Shown: positions 8,219 through 15,820, counted from the first letter of the stretch. The stretch: DNA of 18,677 nt from Pseudomonadota bacterium (GCA_023388355.1 JAEWGI010000056.1:1-18677), one strand, 5' to 3'. Made by a program: numbers and translations. Notes: a model not told the origin generated them from the sequence alone.

Positions 8219-9325
8219 ATGTCGATGGCGACGAAAGCGAAGGCGACGCCAACCGCGCCGATCAAGGGACGAGGCGCCGCCTCGTGGGTGCCCGGCCGCT
8301 ACGAAACCGCGACCGTACACGCCTGCGACGATGGCTGGGATTGCCCGCAGGCGCGGGACGACACCGATCCCGCGCCGCATCCGGACACCCGCGTGCACGA
8401 GGAGTCGGCGCGCAGCATCGTCAGCCGCAACAGTTCGCCCGACGTCGGCTTCAGCCAGTCGCTCAATCCCTACCGCGGCTGCGAACACGGCTGCGTGTAC
8501 TGCTTCGCGCGCCCCTCGCATGCCTACCTGGGCCTGTCGCCGGGGCTGGATTTCGAGACCCGTCTGTTTGCCAAGACCAACGCCGTCGAGCGCCTGCGCG
8601 CCGAGTTCTCGCGCAAGGGCTATCGCTGTGCGCCGATCGCCCTGGGCATCAACACCGATGCCTACCAGCCGATCGAGCGGCGCTACCGGATCACCCGCAG
8701 CCTGATCGAGGTGATGGCGCAATGTCGCCACCCGTTCAGCGTGGTCACCAAGAGCGCGCTGGTCACACGCGACCTCGACCTGCTCGCGCCGCTGGCAAAG
8801 CAGCGGCTGGTGACCGTGCACTTCTCGATCACCACCCTCGACAACCGGCTCTCGGCGCGGATGGAGCCGCGCGCCGCAGCGCCGCACGCGCGGCTGCGTG
8901 CGATGCGCGCCCTGGCCGAGGCCGGGGTGCCGGTGGGCGTGCTGGTTGCGCCGGTGATCCCGGCGATCAACGACCACGAACCCGAAGCGATCCTGGAGAC
9001 CGCGCGCGAGGCCGGCGCGCGGTCCGCCGGCTACGTGCTGCTGCGGCTGCCGCACGAGCTGGGCGAGGTCTGGGAAGAATGGCTGCAGCTGCATTATCCC
9101 GACCGCGCCGCGCACGTGATGAGCCTGGTGCGGCAGATGCGCGGCGGGCGCGACTACGACAGCGCCTTCGGCCAGCGCATGCGCGGCCAGGGGCCTTTGG
9201 CCGACCTGCTTGCCCAGCGCTTCGCGCGTGCGCGCCGGCGCCTTGGCTACACCGGCCTGCCGGAACTCGATACCGGAGCCTTCCGCGCGCCGCAGGCGCA
9301 GGGCGACCAGGGCCAGCTGTTCTGA
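8219..9325 (+). CDS. PA0069-family radical SAM protein
   Basis: The 368-residue protein has a radical SAM cluster motif C88-x3-C92-x2-C95 (CEHGCVYC) preceded by NPYRG, the signature of the PA0069/SplB-like group. It would bind a [4Fe-4S] cluster and cleave S-adenosylmethionine to start radical chemistry. The substrate of PA0069-type proteins is not established. The sequence then shows a typical SAM-barrel with GINTDAYQPIE, FSVVTKSALVTRDLDLL and VHFSITTLD segments. It lacks the spore context and full sequence of spore photoproduct lyase, with which this family is often confused. The start at 8219 is uncertain: ATG at 8225 is just as possible and neither has a strong ribosome binding site. The N-terminal 60 residues are variable in such proteins. 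It faces away from cls. Confidence 0.9.
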   Translation: MSMATKAKATPTAPIKGRGAASWVPGRYETATVHACDDGWDCPQARDDTDPAPHPDTRVHEESARSIVSRNSSPDVGFSQSLNPYRGCEHGCVYCFARPSHAYLGLSPGLDFETRLFAKTNAVERLRAEFSRKGYRCAPIALGINTDAYQPIERRYRITRSLIEVMAQCRHPFSVVTKSALVTRDLDLLAPLAKQRLVTVHFSITTLDNRLSARMEPRAAAPHARLRAMRALAEAGVPVGVLVAPVIPAINDHEPEAILETAREAGARSAGYVLLRLPHELGEVWEEWLQLHYPDRAAHVMSLVRQMRGGRDYDSAFGQRMRGQGPLADLLAQRFARARRRLGYTGLPELDTGAFRAPQAQGDQGQLF

Positions 9326-9363
9326 GAGGGGCGCGCGGCCGCGGCGCCGCCGGCTTCACGATC

Positions 9364-9381
9364 CGTGCACCGGTCGTGCAC
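9364..9381 (+). promoter_or_regulatory. Possible operator: CGTGCAC direct repeat before the histidine kinase gene
   Basis: CGTGCAC occurs at 9364-9370 and 9375-9381, 11 bp apart (one helical turn), and each GTGCAC core is itself a palindrome. It lies in the 113-nt gap before the kinase start. The regulator is unknown and the repeat could be chance in GC-rich DNA. Confidence 0.25.
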
Positions 9382-9438
9382 GCCGTTGTTCCGTAGACTG
9401 GACCCGCGGGCGCGGTCGCCCGCGCCATCCGGCAAGCC

Positions 9439-10533
9439 ATGGAAGCACACTCCATTTCCCTGTACCGCCAGGCGTTCGAGCACGTCGACGCCGGGCTTGC
9501 CGTGCTCTCGGCGCAGGGCGAGTGGCTGCTGGCCAACGCCGCGCTGGCGGCGATGCTGGGCCTGCCGCCTGAATCGCTGTGCGGCCGGCGCGCGCACGAG
9601 GCGGTGTTCGAGCCCGCGCTCGCCCGCGGCATCGACGCGGCGCTGGCCGCGCCCGCGCTCGGGCAGCCCCTGCGCCAGGTGCTGGAAACCCAGGCCGGGC
9701 CGGCCGATGACGGTGGCGCCGTCCCCGCCTGGCGGCTGACGCTGACGCCGCTGTCCGGCGACAGCGACGGCGTGCTGCTGATGCAGTGCGAGGACCTGGC
9801 CCAGGCGCGCGGGCGCGAGCGCCGCGAGCAGGCCGACGACCGGCTGCAGGAACACCTGGCCCATGGCCTGTCGCACGACCTGCGCGCGCCGCTGCGCAGC
9901 ATCGCCGGCTTCGCCGCGCGGATCGACGACAGCGCAGGCCTGGCCGAAGCCGACCGCGCCGACCTGGCCCGGATCCGTGCCGCCGCCGCGCGCGCCGAAC
10001 GCCTGGTCCAGGCGCTGCTCGAACTGCTGCGCGCATCGCGCCAGCCGATGCGCGAGGACGAGGTCGACATCAGCCTGTTGTGCGACTGGGTGGCGGTCGA
10101 ACTGCAGGATCGCGATCCCGGGCGCGCGGCCGACATCGAGGTGGCGCAGGGACTGTGGGCGCGCGGCGACGAACACTGGCTCAAGGTGCTGCTGCGCGAG
10201 CTGTTCGACAACGCATGGAAGTTCTCGATTCCCGGCGCGCGGGTGCGGATCACGGTGGAGGGCTCGCGCGAGGGCGACCGCCTGCGGCTGTCGGTGGGCG
10301 ACCGCGGGCGCGGTTTCGACATGCGTTATGCTGACAAGCTGTTCCTGCCGTTCCAGCGCCTGCACGGCACCGACCAGGGCGGAGGCGACGGCCTGGGACT
10401 GGCGATCGCGCAGCAGGTCGCCAGGCGCCACGGCGGATGCATCCAGGCGCAGTCGCAGCCCGGCCAGGGCAGCACCTTTCTCATCGAGCTGCCGGCGGCT
10501 GCCACCGGCGCGGGCGGAAACCAGATGCCATGA
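9439..10533 (+). CDS. Soluble PAS-domain sensor histidine kinase
   Basis: This 364-residue histidine kinase has no membrane segments, so it senses a cytoplasmic signal. An N-terminal PAS-like domain occupies about 8-118. A dimerisation/phosphoacceptor domain follows with the H-box LSHDLRAPLRSI and phosphoacceptor His146. The catalytic ATPase domain has the N-box ELFDNAWKF (Asn258), the G1 box DRGRGF (288-293) and the G2 box GDGLGLAI (316-323). The H-box and the F-box-like segment LFLPFQRLHG are like those of phytochrome-type kinases, which often pair with Rcp1-type regulators, but no chromophore-binding GAF/PHY region is present. Its stop overlaps the start of the response regulator gene by 4 nt (ATGA), implying translational coupling. 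The signal sensed by the PAS domain cannot be read from sequence. Confidence 0.92.
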   Translation: MEAHSISLYRQAFEHVDAGLAVLSAQGEWLLANAALAAMLGLPPESLCGRRAHEAVFEPALARGIDAALAAPALGQPLRQVLETQAGPADDGGAVPAWRLTLTPLSGDSDGVLLMQCEDLAQARGRERREQADDRLQEHLAHGLSHDLRAPLRSIAGFAARIDDSAGLAEADRADLARIRAAAARAERLVQALLELLRASRQPMREDEVDISLLCDWVAVELQDRDPGRAADIEVAQGLWARGDEHWLKVLLRELFDNAWKFSIPGARVRITVEGSREGDRLRLSVGDRGRGFDMRYADKLFLPFQRLHGTDQGGGDGLGLAIAQQVARRHGGCIQAQSQPGQGSTFLIELPAAATGAGGNQMP

Positions 10534-10970
10534 ACCAGAGCGACATCCTGCTGATCGAGGACAACCCGGACGACGCGGAGCTGACCCGGATCGCGTTCGC
10601 CCAGGCCGGAATCGATCGCCAGCTGGTGGTGGTGCGCGACGGCGCCGAGGCGCTGGACTACCTGTTCGCACGCGGCGCGTACGCCGCGCGCGAGGTGCGC
10701 GCGCTGCCGGCGATCGTGCTGCTCGACCTCAACCTGCCCAAGCTCGACGGCCGCGAGGTGCTGCAGGCGATCCGCAGCGACGCACGCACGCGTGCGCTGC
10801 CGGTGGTGGTGCTGACCACCAGCGATGAACCCTTCGACGTCGAGGCCACCTACGCCCTGGGCGTCAACAGCTACATCCGCAAGCCGGTCGACTTCGAGCA
10901 GTTCGTCGACGTGGTCAAGCAGATCGGCCTGTACTGGCTGGTGCTCAACCAGCCGCGCGTGGCCGGCTGA
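10530..10970 (+). CDS. Single-domain response regulator (Rcp1-like receiver)
   Basis: The 146-residue protein is a receiver domain only, with no DNA-binding or enzymatic output. The acidic pair Glu10-Asp11, phosphorylated Asp66 (LLDLNLPKLDG), conserved Thr96/Thr97 (LTTS) and Lys118 (RKPVD) are all present. The insertion YLFARGAYAAREVRALP between helix 2 and strand 3 is typical of the Rcp1 family, known as partners of phytochrome-like kinases. It overlaps the kinase gene by 4 nt, so the two form a cognate pair. With no output domain, it must act by protein contact or as a phosphorelay intermediate. The ATG at 10530 is preferred to the in-frame upstream ATG at 10437, which would add an unrelated 31-residue tail inside the kinase gene. 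Confidence 0.93.
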   Translation: MNQSDILLIEDNPDDAELTRIAFAQAGIDRQLVVVRDGAEALDYLFARGAYAAREVRALPAIVLLDLNLPKLDGREVLQAIRSDARTRALPVVVLTTSDEPFDVEATYALGVNSYIRKPVDFEQFVDVVKQIGLYWLVLNQPRVAG

Positions 10971-11038
10971 GCCTTGCAACGTGCGCGATCGGCTTCGGCC
11001 GCGCTTGCCACCTGCCGATGCGATGCGCCGACGGTCCG

Positions 11039-11067
11039 GTCGCGGCTGAAGCCGCACCCGCGGAACA
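11039..11067. repeat. REP-like palindrome between convergent genes
   Basis: The palindrome GCGGCTGAAGCCGC (11042-11055, 6-bp arms around GA) sits in GTCGCGGCTGAAGCCGCACC, which matches the repeated extragenic palindromes (GAAGCCGCTCC type) of Xanthomonas, Stenotrophomonas and Pseudomonas. It lies in the 106-nt gap between the response regulator and the oxygenase and could serve as the shared transcript end. A related weaker hairpin (CGGC TTCG GCCG) occurs at 10990-11001. Confidence 0.6.
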
Positions 11068-11076
11068 CTCATCGCG

Positions 11077-11781
11077 TCACGCGCCCGCGTACAGCGCCTC
11101 GGCGCGCTGGAACAGGATCCAGCTGGTGGCGATGAACTTGTCGCCGCCCGCGGGACGGTTGCCGCGGTGGGTGTGGGTGAAGGCGGTGGGCGCGAGCAGC
11201 AGGTCGCCGGTGCACGGCACGATGCGGCGCCGCTGGAACAGGAACTCGGTTTCGCCGACGTCGAAACCGTCGTTGAGGTAGAGCGTCCACAGCAGGTGCC
11301 GGTGCAGGGTCTCGCAGTCGGGCGCGCGCGGGTACAGCTCGCAGTGCCAATAGGGATAGCCGCCTTCGCCGTCGCGATACCACTGCAGGTTGATCGCGCC
11401 CGGCCGAAGGCAGGTGCGCGCGAGCCGGCCGAGCGCGGCGTCGTCGAGCGCGGCCACGTCATCCGCGCCGAGCCGGCGCAGGCCGCCGCGGCCATCGTCA
11501 TGCTGCAGCATCAGCGGCGCCACCAGCGCCTGCGGGTAGCGCCGCAGGTAGCCGAGCAGGCCGGCGTACACGGCCACGTTGAGCGCCTGCGCGGCATCGG
11601 CCCAGTCGGGACGGTCGCTGATCGACAGGTCGGCGCTGCGCTTCAGTTCGGGATACACCCCGCCGCCCACCCGGCCCGGCGCCAGCGCGTCGCTGGCGCG
11701 CATGCGCGCCACGATCGCCGCACAGGTCGCGGCATCCAGCGCACCGGGAAACACCTCGATGAAATCACCCGGATCGTCCAT
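11077..11781 (-). CDS. 2-oxoglutarate/Fe(II)-dependent oxygenase (prolyl 4-hydroxylase-like fold)
   Basis: The 234-residue product resembles bacterial 2OG-Fe(II) oxygenases of the prolyl 4-hydroxylase superfamily. The first iron-ligand motif appears as HxE (His146-x-Glu148, in YWHCELYP), and the distal histidine and 2OG-binding residue lie in HTHRGNRPAGGDKFIATSW (His203/His205 and Lys215). Between them is the double-stranded beta-helix core LLWTLYLNDGFDVGETEF and the FLF...GDLLLAPTAFTHTHRG strand pair. Such enzymes use O2, 2-oxoglutarate and Fe(II) to hydroxylate a side chain or small molecule. The substrate is unknown. The gene is 113 nt downstream of a TonB-dependent receptor on the same strand, which echoes receptor-oxygenase pairs such as PiuA-PiuC, but this is not a PiuC-type sequence. 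HxE is a rarer variant than HxD. Confidence 0.85.
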   Translation of the reverse strand: MDDPGDFIEVFPGALDAATCAAIVARMRASDALAPGRVGGGVYPELKRSADLSISDRPDWADAAQALNVAVYAGLLGYLRRYPQALVAPLMLQHDDGRGGLRRLGADDVAALDDAALGRLARTCLRPGAINLQWYRDGEGGYPYWHCELYPRAPDCETLHRHLLWTLYLNDGFDVGETEFLFQRRRIVPCTGDLLLAPTAFTHTHRGNRPAGGDKFIATSWILFQRAEALYAGA

Positions 11782-11856
11782 CCGCGGATTCTAGCCGCGA
11801 TCGGCGCGCCCGCCGCCGCGGTGGCGCGCGCGGGCACCCCCAGCCTTCGACCCTCT

Positions 11857-11870
11857 CCCGCAGGAGCGGG
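11857..11870. repeat. Short hairpin after the TonB-dependent receptor gene
   Basis: CCCGC AGGA GCGGG forms a 5-bp stem within CTCTCCCGCAGGAGCGGGCT, another member of the dispersed palindrome family. It has no T-run, so it is at best a weak transcript-end signal between the receptor and the oxygenase gene. Confidence 0.4.
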
Positions 11871-11894
11871 CTCGGCCGCGACCCGCGGACTCCA

Positions 11895-14054
11895 TCAGCG
11901 TGCGCCTGCCTCCCAGTCCCAGCGCAGTCCGAGCAGCAGGCCACGGCCCGGCGCCGGCTCGTAGTAGCGCCCGTTGCCTTCGTTCACGATCACCGAACCC
12001 ACGTGCGCGTGGTCGAACAGGTTGTCGATCCTGGCGAAGGCGCGCAGCCCGCCGTGCGTCGTCGTCCAGCGCCGCGCCGCCTCGACGTTCGCCACCACGT
12101 AGCCGGGCGCATGCGCGCTGCCGGCGTCGTTGACGCCGATCGGGCTGACCGCGAACGCCTCGACCGCCAGCCGCCACGGTCCCGGCTGCCACTGCAGCCG
12201 CGCCGAACCCTGGCGCCGTGCCGTGCCGGGGACCGCCGTGCCCGCGGACACCAGCACGGAAGGATCGGTGCAGCCGGGGCCGGTGCAGATCGGAAAGCCG
12301 TCGCGGAAATGCGCGTCGAGCCAGGTCGCGGCCAGCGCCAGCGACCAGTCCGCCGCCAGCGGCAGCCGCGCCGAGAACTCCGCGCCTTCGCGCCGCGCGC
12401 GGCCGGCGTTGCGATAGCTGCTGCGGCCGCCGACGTTGCGCGCCACCGCCAGCTCGTCGTCGGTATCGGCGCGGAACAGCGCCGCCTGCAGCTCCATGCC
12501 GCCGGCATTGCGCCAGCGCGCGCCGAGTTCGAGGTTGGTGCTGGTGGCCGGCGCGAGGTCGAACGCCAGCCCGGCGCCGCCGTCGGCGCGGTAGCCCAGC
12601 TCGTTGAAGGTCGGGGTCTCGAAGCCGCGGCCGACCGAGGCGTAGACGCGCCACTGCGCGTCCGGCGCGAAGGTCAGGCCCAGCACCGGCGTGGTCTGCG
12701 AGTAGTCGACCCGGCCGCTGTCGTCGGGATTGGTGGCGGTGACGTAGCCGTCGCTGGAGCGGAAGCGCAGCTGGCTGTGGCGTACCCCGGCCAGCAGCGA
12801 CCAGCGGTCGGCGAACGCCCACCACGCCTGCGCGTAGCGGTCGAGGCTGTCGACCCGGCTGCGCTCGTCGCGGCGCAGGCTGCCGCGTATGCCCAGGGTG
12901 TCGCCGACGAAATTCTCGTAGCCGCGACGATGCTGGCGCTGGCGGTCGGCGTTGGCGCCGGCGGTCACTTCGAACCCGCGCCCTGCAAGCGCGCCGACCC
13001 AGCGCCAGCGCAGGTCGACGCCGCCGTAATCGTTGTCCAGGTCGATCACGCCGCCGGAGCTGAGCGGGTTGGCCTGCGCGCCCACCGGCACCGACAGGAA
13101 CTGTTCGATCGCGCGCTGCCCGCCATAGGCCATCGCCTCGAGCGCATGGCCGCTGCCCAACGGCTGCTCCCAGCGCAGGCCCAGCTGGTCCTGGCGCGCG
13201 GACTTGCGGGTGTCGTACAGGGTGGCCACCGACGTCGCCTGGCGCGGATCGGCCCGCACCTGTTCGGCGGTGAGGCCGAGTGGATCCTGCGCGTCGGGCG
13301 CGTCGAAATGATTGGCCACCAGCTGCACCCGGCCGCCGCCGGGCAGGTCGGCGTGGAGCTTGGCGTTGAGCCAGCTGCGGCGCGCGCGGCTGTGGTCGCG
13401 CCAGCCGTCGGTTTCGAAGCGGCTGGCGGCCAGCGCCACGCCAAGCACGTCGCCGGCGCCGCGCAGGCTGGCCGAGAGCACGTGGCTGTCGTCCCGGCCG
13501 GCGCTGGCCTGCACGTGGCCGTGGGCGGGCGCGCGGCCGTCGGCGCTCCAGATCTGGACCACGCCGCCCGACGAATTGCCGTGCAGGGCCGAGAACGGCC
13601 CGCGCATCACCTCGATGCGTTCGGCCGCGGCCAGCACGAAGTGCGAGACCTGGCCCTGCCCGTCGGGCATGGTGGCCGGTATGCCGTCGGCGTACAGGCG
13701 CAGCCCGCGCACGCCGAAGGTCGCGCGCGCGCCGAAGCCGCGGATCGACAGCTGGGTGTCCTGGGCGAAATTCTGCCGCTCGCGCGCGGCAAGGCCGGGA
13801 ACGCCGGCCAGCGCTTCGGAAATGCCGATGCCCGGCCGTGCCCCGGTGCCGTCGAGTTCGATCGTGGCAAGCGAGGCCGGCACGTCGAACGCCGACACCC
13901 CGTGCAGGCGCGCGGAGGTGACCTGGACGCGGTCGAGCGTGACCGGATCGGGCGCCTCCCGGGCCAGTACGGTGACCGGCAGCAGCATCGCAAGCGCAGC
14001 CGCAAGCGGCCGGAAACGACGACGCACGCGCCGCGCAAACAGCATCTCAGGCAT
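11895..14054 (-). CDS. yncD: TonB-dependent outer-membrane receptor, YncD/PqqU family
   Basis: The 719-residue receptor matches E. coli YncD along its length, not only in the plug. The shared plug motifs are FAQDTQLSIRGFGARAT, GIPATMPDGQGQ and RGPFSALHGNSSGGV (about 97-164), and barrel motifs include GRGFETPTFNELGYRADGG, FRADTDDELAVARNVGGR and DNLFDHAHVGSVIVNEGNGRYYEP. A signal peptide covers 1-31 (cleavage after VLA), and the TonB box is near 40-46 (LDRVQVT). Two cysteines near 590 and 595 match a two-Cys loop in YncD. E. coli YncD has been described as a pyrroloquinoline quinone uptake receptor (PqqU); that function is inherited by family resemblance and needs a test here. The ATG at 14054 has GGGG 9 nt upstream; an in-frame TTG lies three codons earlier. 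The C-terminus ends WDWEAGAR, without the usual final aromatic residue. Expression would need TonB energy from the operon at 2575-4951. Confidence 0.92.
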   Translation of the reverse strand: MPEMLFARRVRRRFRPLAAALAMLLPVTVLAREAPDPVTLDRVQVTSARLHGVSAFDVPASLATIELDGTGARPGIGISEALAGVPGLAARERQNFAQDTQLSIRGFGARATFGVRGLRLYADGIPATMPDGQGQVSHFVLAAAERIEVMRGPFSALHGNSSGGVVQIWSADGRAPAHGHVQASAGRDDSHVLSASLRGAGDVLGVALAASRFETDGWRDHSRARRSWLNAKLHADLPGGGRVQLVANHFDAPDAQDPLGLTAEQVRADPRQATSVATLYDTRKSARQDQLGLRWEQPLGSGHALEAMAYGGQRAIEQFLSVPVGAQANPLSSGGVIDLDNDYGGVDLRWRWVGALAGRGFEVTAGANADRQRQHRRGYENFVGDTLGIRGSLRRDERSRVDSLDRYAQAWWAFADRWSLLAGVRHSQLRFRSSDGYVTATNPDDSGRVDYSQTTPVLGLTFAPDAQWRVYASVGRGFETPTFNELGYRADGGAGLAFDLAPATSTNLELGARWRNAGGMELQAALFRADTDDELAVARNVGGRSSYRNAGRARREGAEFSARLPLAADWSLALAATWLDAHFRDGFPICTGPGCTDPSVLVSAGTAVPGTARRQGSARLQWQPGPWRLAVEAFAVSPIGVNDAGSAHAPGYVVANVEAARRWTTTHGGLRAFARIDNLFDHAHVGSVIVNEGNGRYYEPAPGRGLLLGLRWDWEAGAR

Positions 14055-14202
14055 CAAGGGCAACCCCGGTTGGTGTGCACCGCACCGCAGTCTAGGAGCG
14101 GCGGCTGAACCTCGCGTGCGCGGGGGCGGGGGCGAGGGCGAGGTCGACCCGTGCCTGCCCCCGTGCCCGGCGACCCGCAGGTGGCGCGATGCGCGACGGC
14201 GC

Positions 14203-15399
14203 TCAGCTGACCGCCGCGACTGCCCTGGCCACGTAGTCGAGGTTGTCCGCGCTCAGCGCGGCCACGCAGATGCGGCCAGTGCCCACGGCGTAGATGCCGA
14301 ACTCCTCGCGCAGGCGTTCGACCTGTGCGCGCGACAGGCCGGAGTAGGAGAACATCCCGGCCTGGCGCTGGATGAAGCCGTACTGTGGCGCGCCGTGCGC
14401 GGCCAGCCGCTCGACCAGGCCCGCGCGCAGGGCGTGGATGCGATCGCGCATCCGGCCCAGCTCGGCTTCCCACTGCGCGCGCAGCGCCGGATCGTTGAGC
14501 ACGCCGGCAACCAGCGCCGCGCCGTGGGTGGACGGACTGGAATAGTTGGCGCGGATCAGGCGCTTGATCTGCGACTGCACCCGGCGCGCCTCCTCGGCGC
14601 TGTCGCCGACCACGGTCAGCGCGCCCACGCGCTCGCCGTAGAGCGAGAACGACTTGGAGTACGAACTGGCGACCACGAAGTTGCGGATCGGCGATTGCGC
14701 CAGCAGGCGGATGGCGTGCGCGTCCTCGTCGATGCCGCGGTCGAAGCCCTGGTAGGCCATGTCGATGAACGGGAACAGCCCGCGCTCGTGCAGCAGCGCG
14801 ATCACCTGCTCCCACTGCGCCGGGGTGAGGTCGGCGCCGGTGGGGTTATGGCAGCAAGCGTGCAGCAGCACCACGGTGCCGGCTTCGAGCTGGCGCAGGT
14901 CGGCGAGCATGCCGTCGAAGTCCAGGCCGTGCGTGGCGGCGTCGAAATAGGTGTACTCCACCACCTCGAAACCGACCGCGCCGAACACCGCGCGGTGGTT
15001 TTCCCAACTTGGATTGCTGATCGCGATGCGGGCGAACGGCAGCGTCTTGTTCAGCAGCTCCGCACCCACGCGCAGCGCGCCGCTGCCGCCGATGGTCTGG
15101 GTGGTGCTGGCGCGCCCGGAAGCGACAAGCGGCGAGTCCGCGCCGAACAGCAGGTCGCGGGTGGCCCGGGTGTAGTCGGGCATGCCGTCGATCGGCAGGT
15201 AGCCGCGCGGCTTGCTCGCTTCGGCCAGCTGGTGCTCGACCCGCTGCACCGCCTGCAGCACCGGGATGCGCCCGTCCTCGTCGTAGTAGATGCCCACGCC
15301 CAGGTTCACCTTGGTGGCGCGGGTGTCGGCGTTGTAGGCCTCGGTCAGGCCCAGGATCGGATCACCGGGGACCAGTTCAACGTTCGCGAAAAAGGGCAC
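14203..15399 (-). CDS. tyrB: Aromatic-amino-acid/aspartate aminotransferase (TyrB/AspC family)
   Basis: The 398-residue PLP enzyme belongs to aminotransferase class I, subgroup I-alpha. It carries CHNPTG (183-188), Asp213 and Tyr216 that contact PLP, the Schiff-base Lys249 in SSYSKSFSLYGERVGAL, Arg257, and the substrate carboxylate-binding Arg376 in VGTGRICVAAL. The MPFFANVELVPGDPILGLTE start is typical of TyrB/AspC proteins. It interconverts tyrosine or phenylalanine with the matching keto acid, and often aspartate and oxaloacetate too. TyrB and AspC cannot be told apart by sequence alone. Its location just downstream of phenylalanine hydroxylase, with the Lrp-type regulator beyond, favours the aromatic role (tyrosine to 4-hydroxyphenylpyruvate). 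A spacer of 421 nt with a tandem repeat separates it from the hydroxylase gene, so it may have its own promoter. Confidence 0.9.
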   Translation of the reverse strand: MPFFANVELVPGDPILGLTEAYNADTRATKVNLGVGIYYDEDGRIPVLQAVQRVEHQLAEASKPRGYLPIDGMPDYTRATRDLLFGADSPLVASGRASTTQTIGGSGALRVGAELLNKTLPFARIAISNPSWENHRAVFGAVGFEVVEYTYFDAATHGLDFDGMLADLRQLEAGTVVLLHACCHNPTGADLTPAQWEQVIALLHERGLFPFIDMAYQGFDRGIDEDAHAIRLLAQSPIRNFVVASSYSKSFSLYGERVGALTVVGDSAEEARRVQSQIKRLIRANYSSPSTHGAALVAGVLNDPALRAQWEAELGRMRDRIHALRAGLVERLAAHGAPQYGFIQRQAGMFSYSGLSRAQVERLREEFGIYAVGTGRICVAALSADNLDYVARAVAAVS

Positions 15400-15820
15400 G
15401 GCAGCAGTCGTCGCAGGAGGAGGGGAGGACGCGCCTTGGCGCGGCGAAAAAGCGCATGGATTCTAGCAGCCATCCCCGCAGCGGCCGCGTTCGTTGCGCG
15501 CGGAACCGTTCCATCCCGCGGCTGCGGCTTCGGCTCCTTCCTCCGCCTGCAGGACATTGCGCCCGTCACGGGTGGAAGCCTTGATGGAAGCGGGTGAAGC
15601 GCGTGGGCTGGTCGTTGGCAGTTGCTGGTGGGTTGGCGCGCTGCGCGCGGAAAGATCCCGCCACCGCTGGCCCCCACCCCAGCCCTCCCCCGCAAGCGGG
15701 GGAGGGAGCCAAGCCGCAAGCGGGGGAGGGGGCCAAGCCGCAAGCGGGCGAGGGAGCCAAACCGCAAGCGGGGGAGGGAGCCAAGCCGCAAGCGGAGGCG
15801 GGAGCCAGACGCGCGAAGAC
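15400..15820. other. Noncoding spacer with tandem repeats between phhA and tyrB
   Basis: This 421-nt spacer contains no credible gene. Positions 15683-15809 hold a palindrome and a five-unit 24-bp tandem array. Positions 15520-15560 carry another degenerate palindrome (CCCGCGGCTGCGGCTTCGGC type). A 72-codon frame on the minus strand through the array (15566-15784) only encodes a repeated octapeptide created by the 24-bp period and is not considered a gene. Confidence 0.7.
15683..15809. repeat. Palindrome (15683-15706) overlapping a five-unit 24-bp tandem repeat array (15690-15809)
   Basis: A perfect 24-nt palindrome (11-nt arms CCCTCCCCCGC and GCGGGGGAGGG around AA) starts the block. Five units of exactly 24 bp then follow, beginning at 15690, 15714, 15738, 15762 and 15786. 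Each unit starts CCGCAAGCGG and ends in GAGCCAAG or a near variant; unit 3 has one changed base in its G-run, unit 4 differs from the preceding unit at the junction base, and unit 5 has diverged. The core is the same as the dispersed palindromes at 5187-5275. Because the period is a multiple of three, all frames stay open across it. Confidence 0.88.

Noticed and set aside
6431..9115. A minus-strand frame open for almost 3 kb upstream of the small membrane protein
   Set aside because: It runs antisense to the radical SAM gene and out of frame through cls, with no family resemblance; long open shadow frames are expected at this GC content.
8219..9325. Spore photoproduct lyase (SplB)
   Set aside because: The motif CX3CX2C after NPYRG and the overall sequence fit the PA0069 group, and a non-sporulating organism would not need SplB.
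10326..11501. A 391-codon minus-strand frame across the response regulator
   Set aside because: It is antisense to the complete receiver gene and out of frame with the oxygenase gene, without any domain.
11077..11781. PiuC-type PKHD hydroxylase next to a siderophore receptor
   Set aside because: The sequence lacks the PiuC HVDNA-type motif and start; only the gene context is similar, and the receptor is YncD-like rather than PiuA-like.
12003..14108. A 701-codon plus-strand frame opposite the TonB-dependent receptor
   Set aside because: Its composition is Arg/Ala/Gly/Val-rich with no recognisable domain, and the opposite strand encodes a full YncD-like receptor.
15566..15784. A 72-codon minus-strand frame encoding repeated APSPACGL units
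   Set aside because: The repeat protein arises from the 24-bp DNA period; there is no start signal and the DNA is better explained as an expanded extragenic palindrome.
15683..15809. Possible CRISPR array
   Set aside because: The units are contiguous with no unique spacers and no cas genes are nearby; it is a simple tandem repeat.
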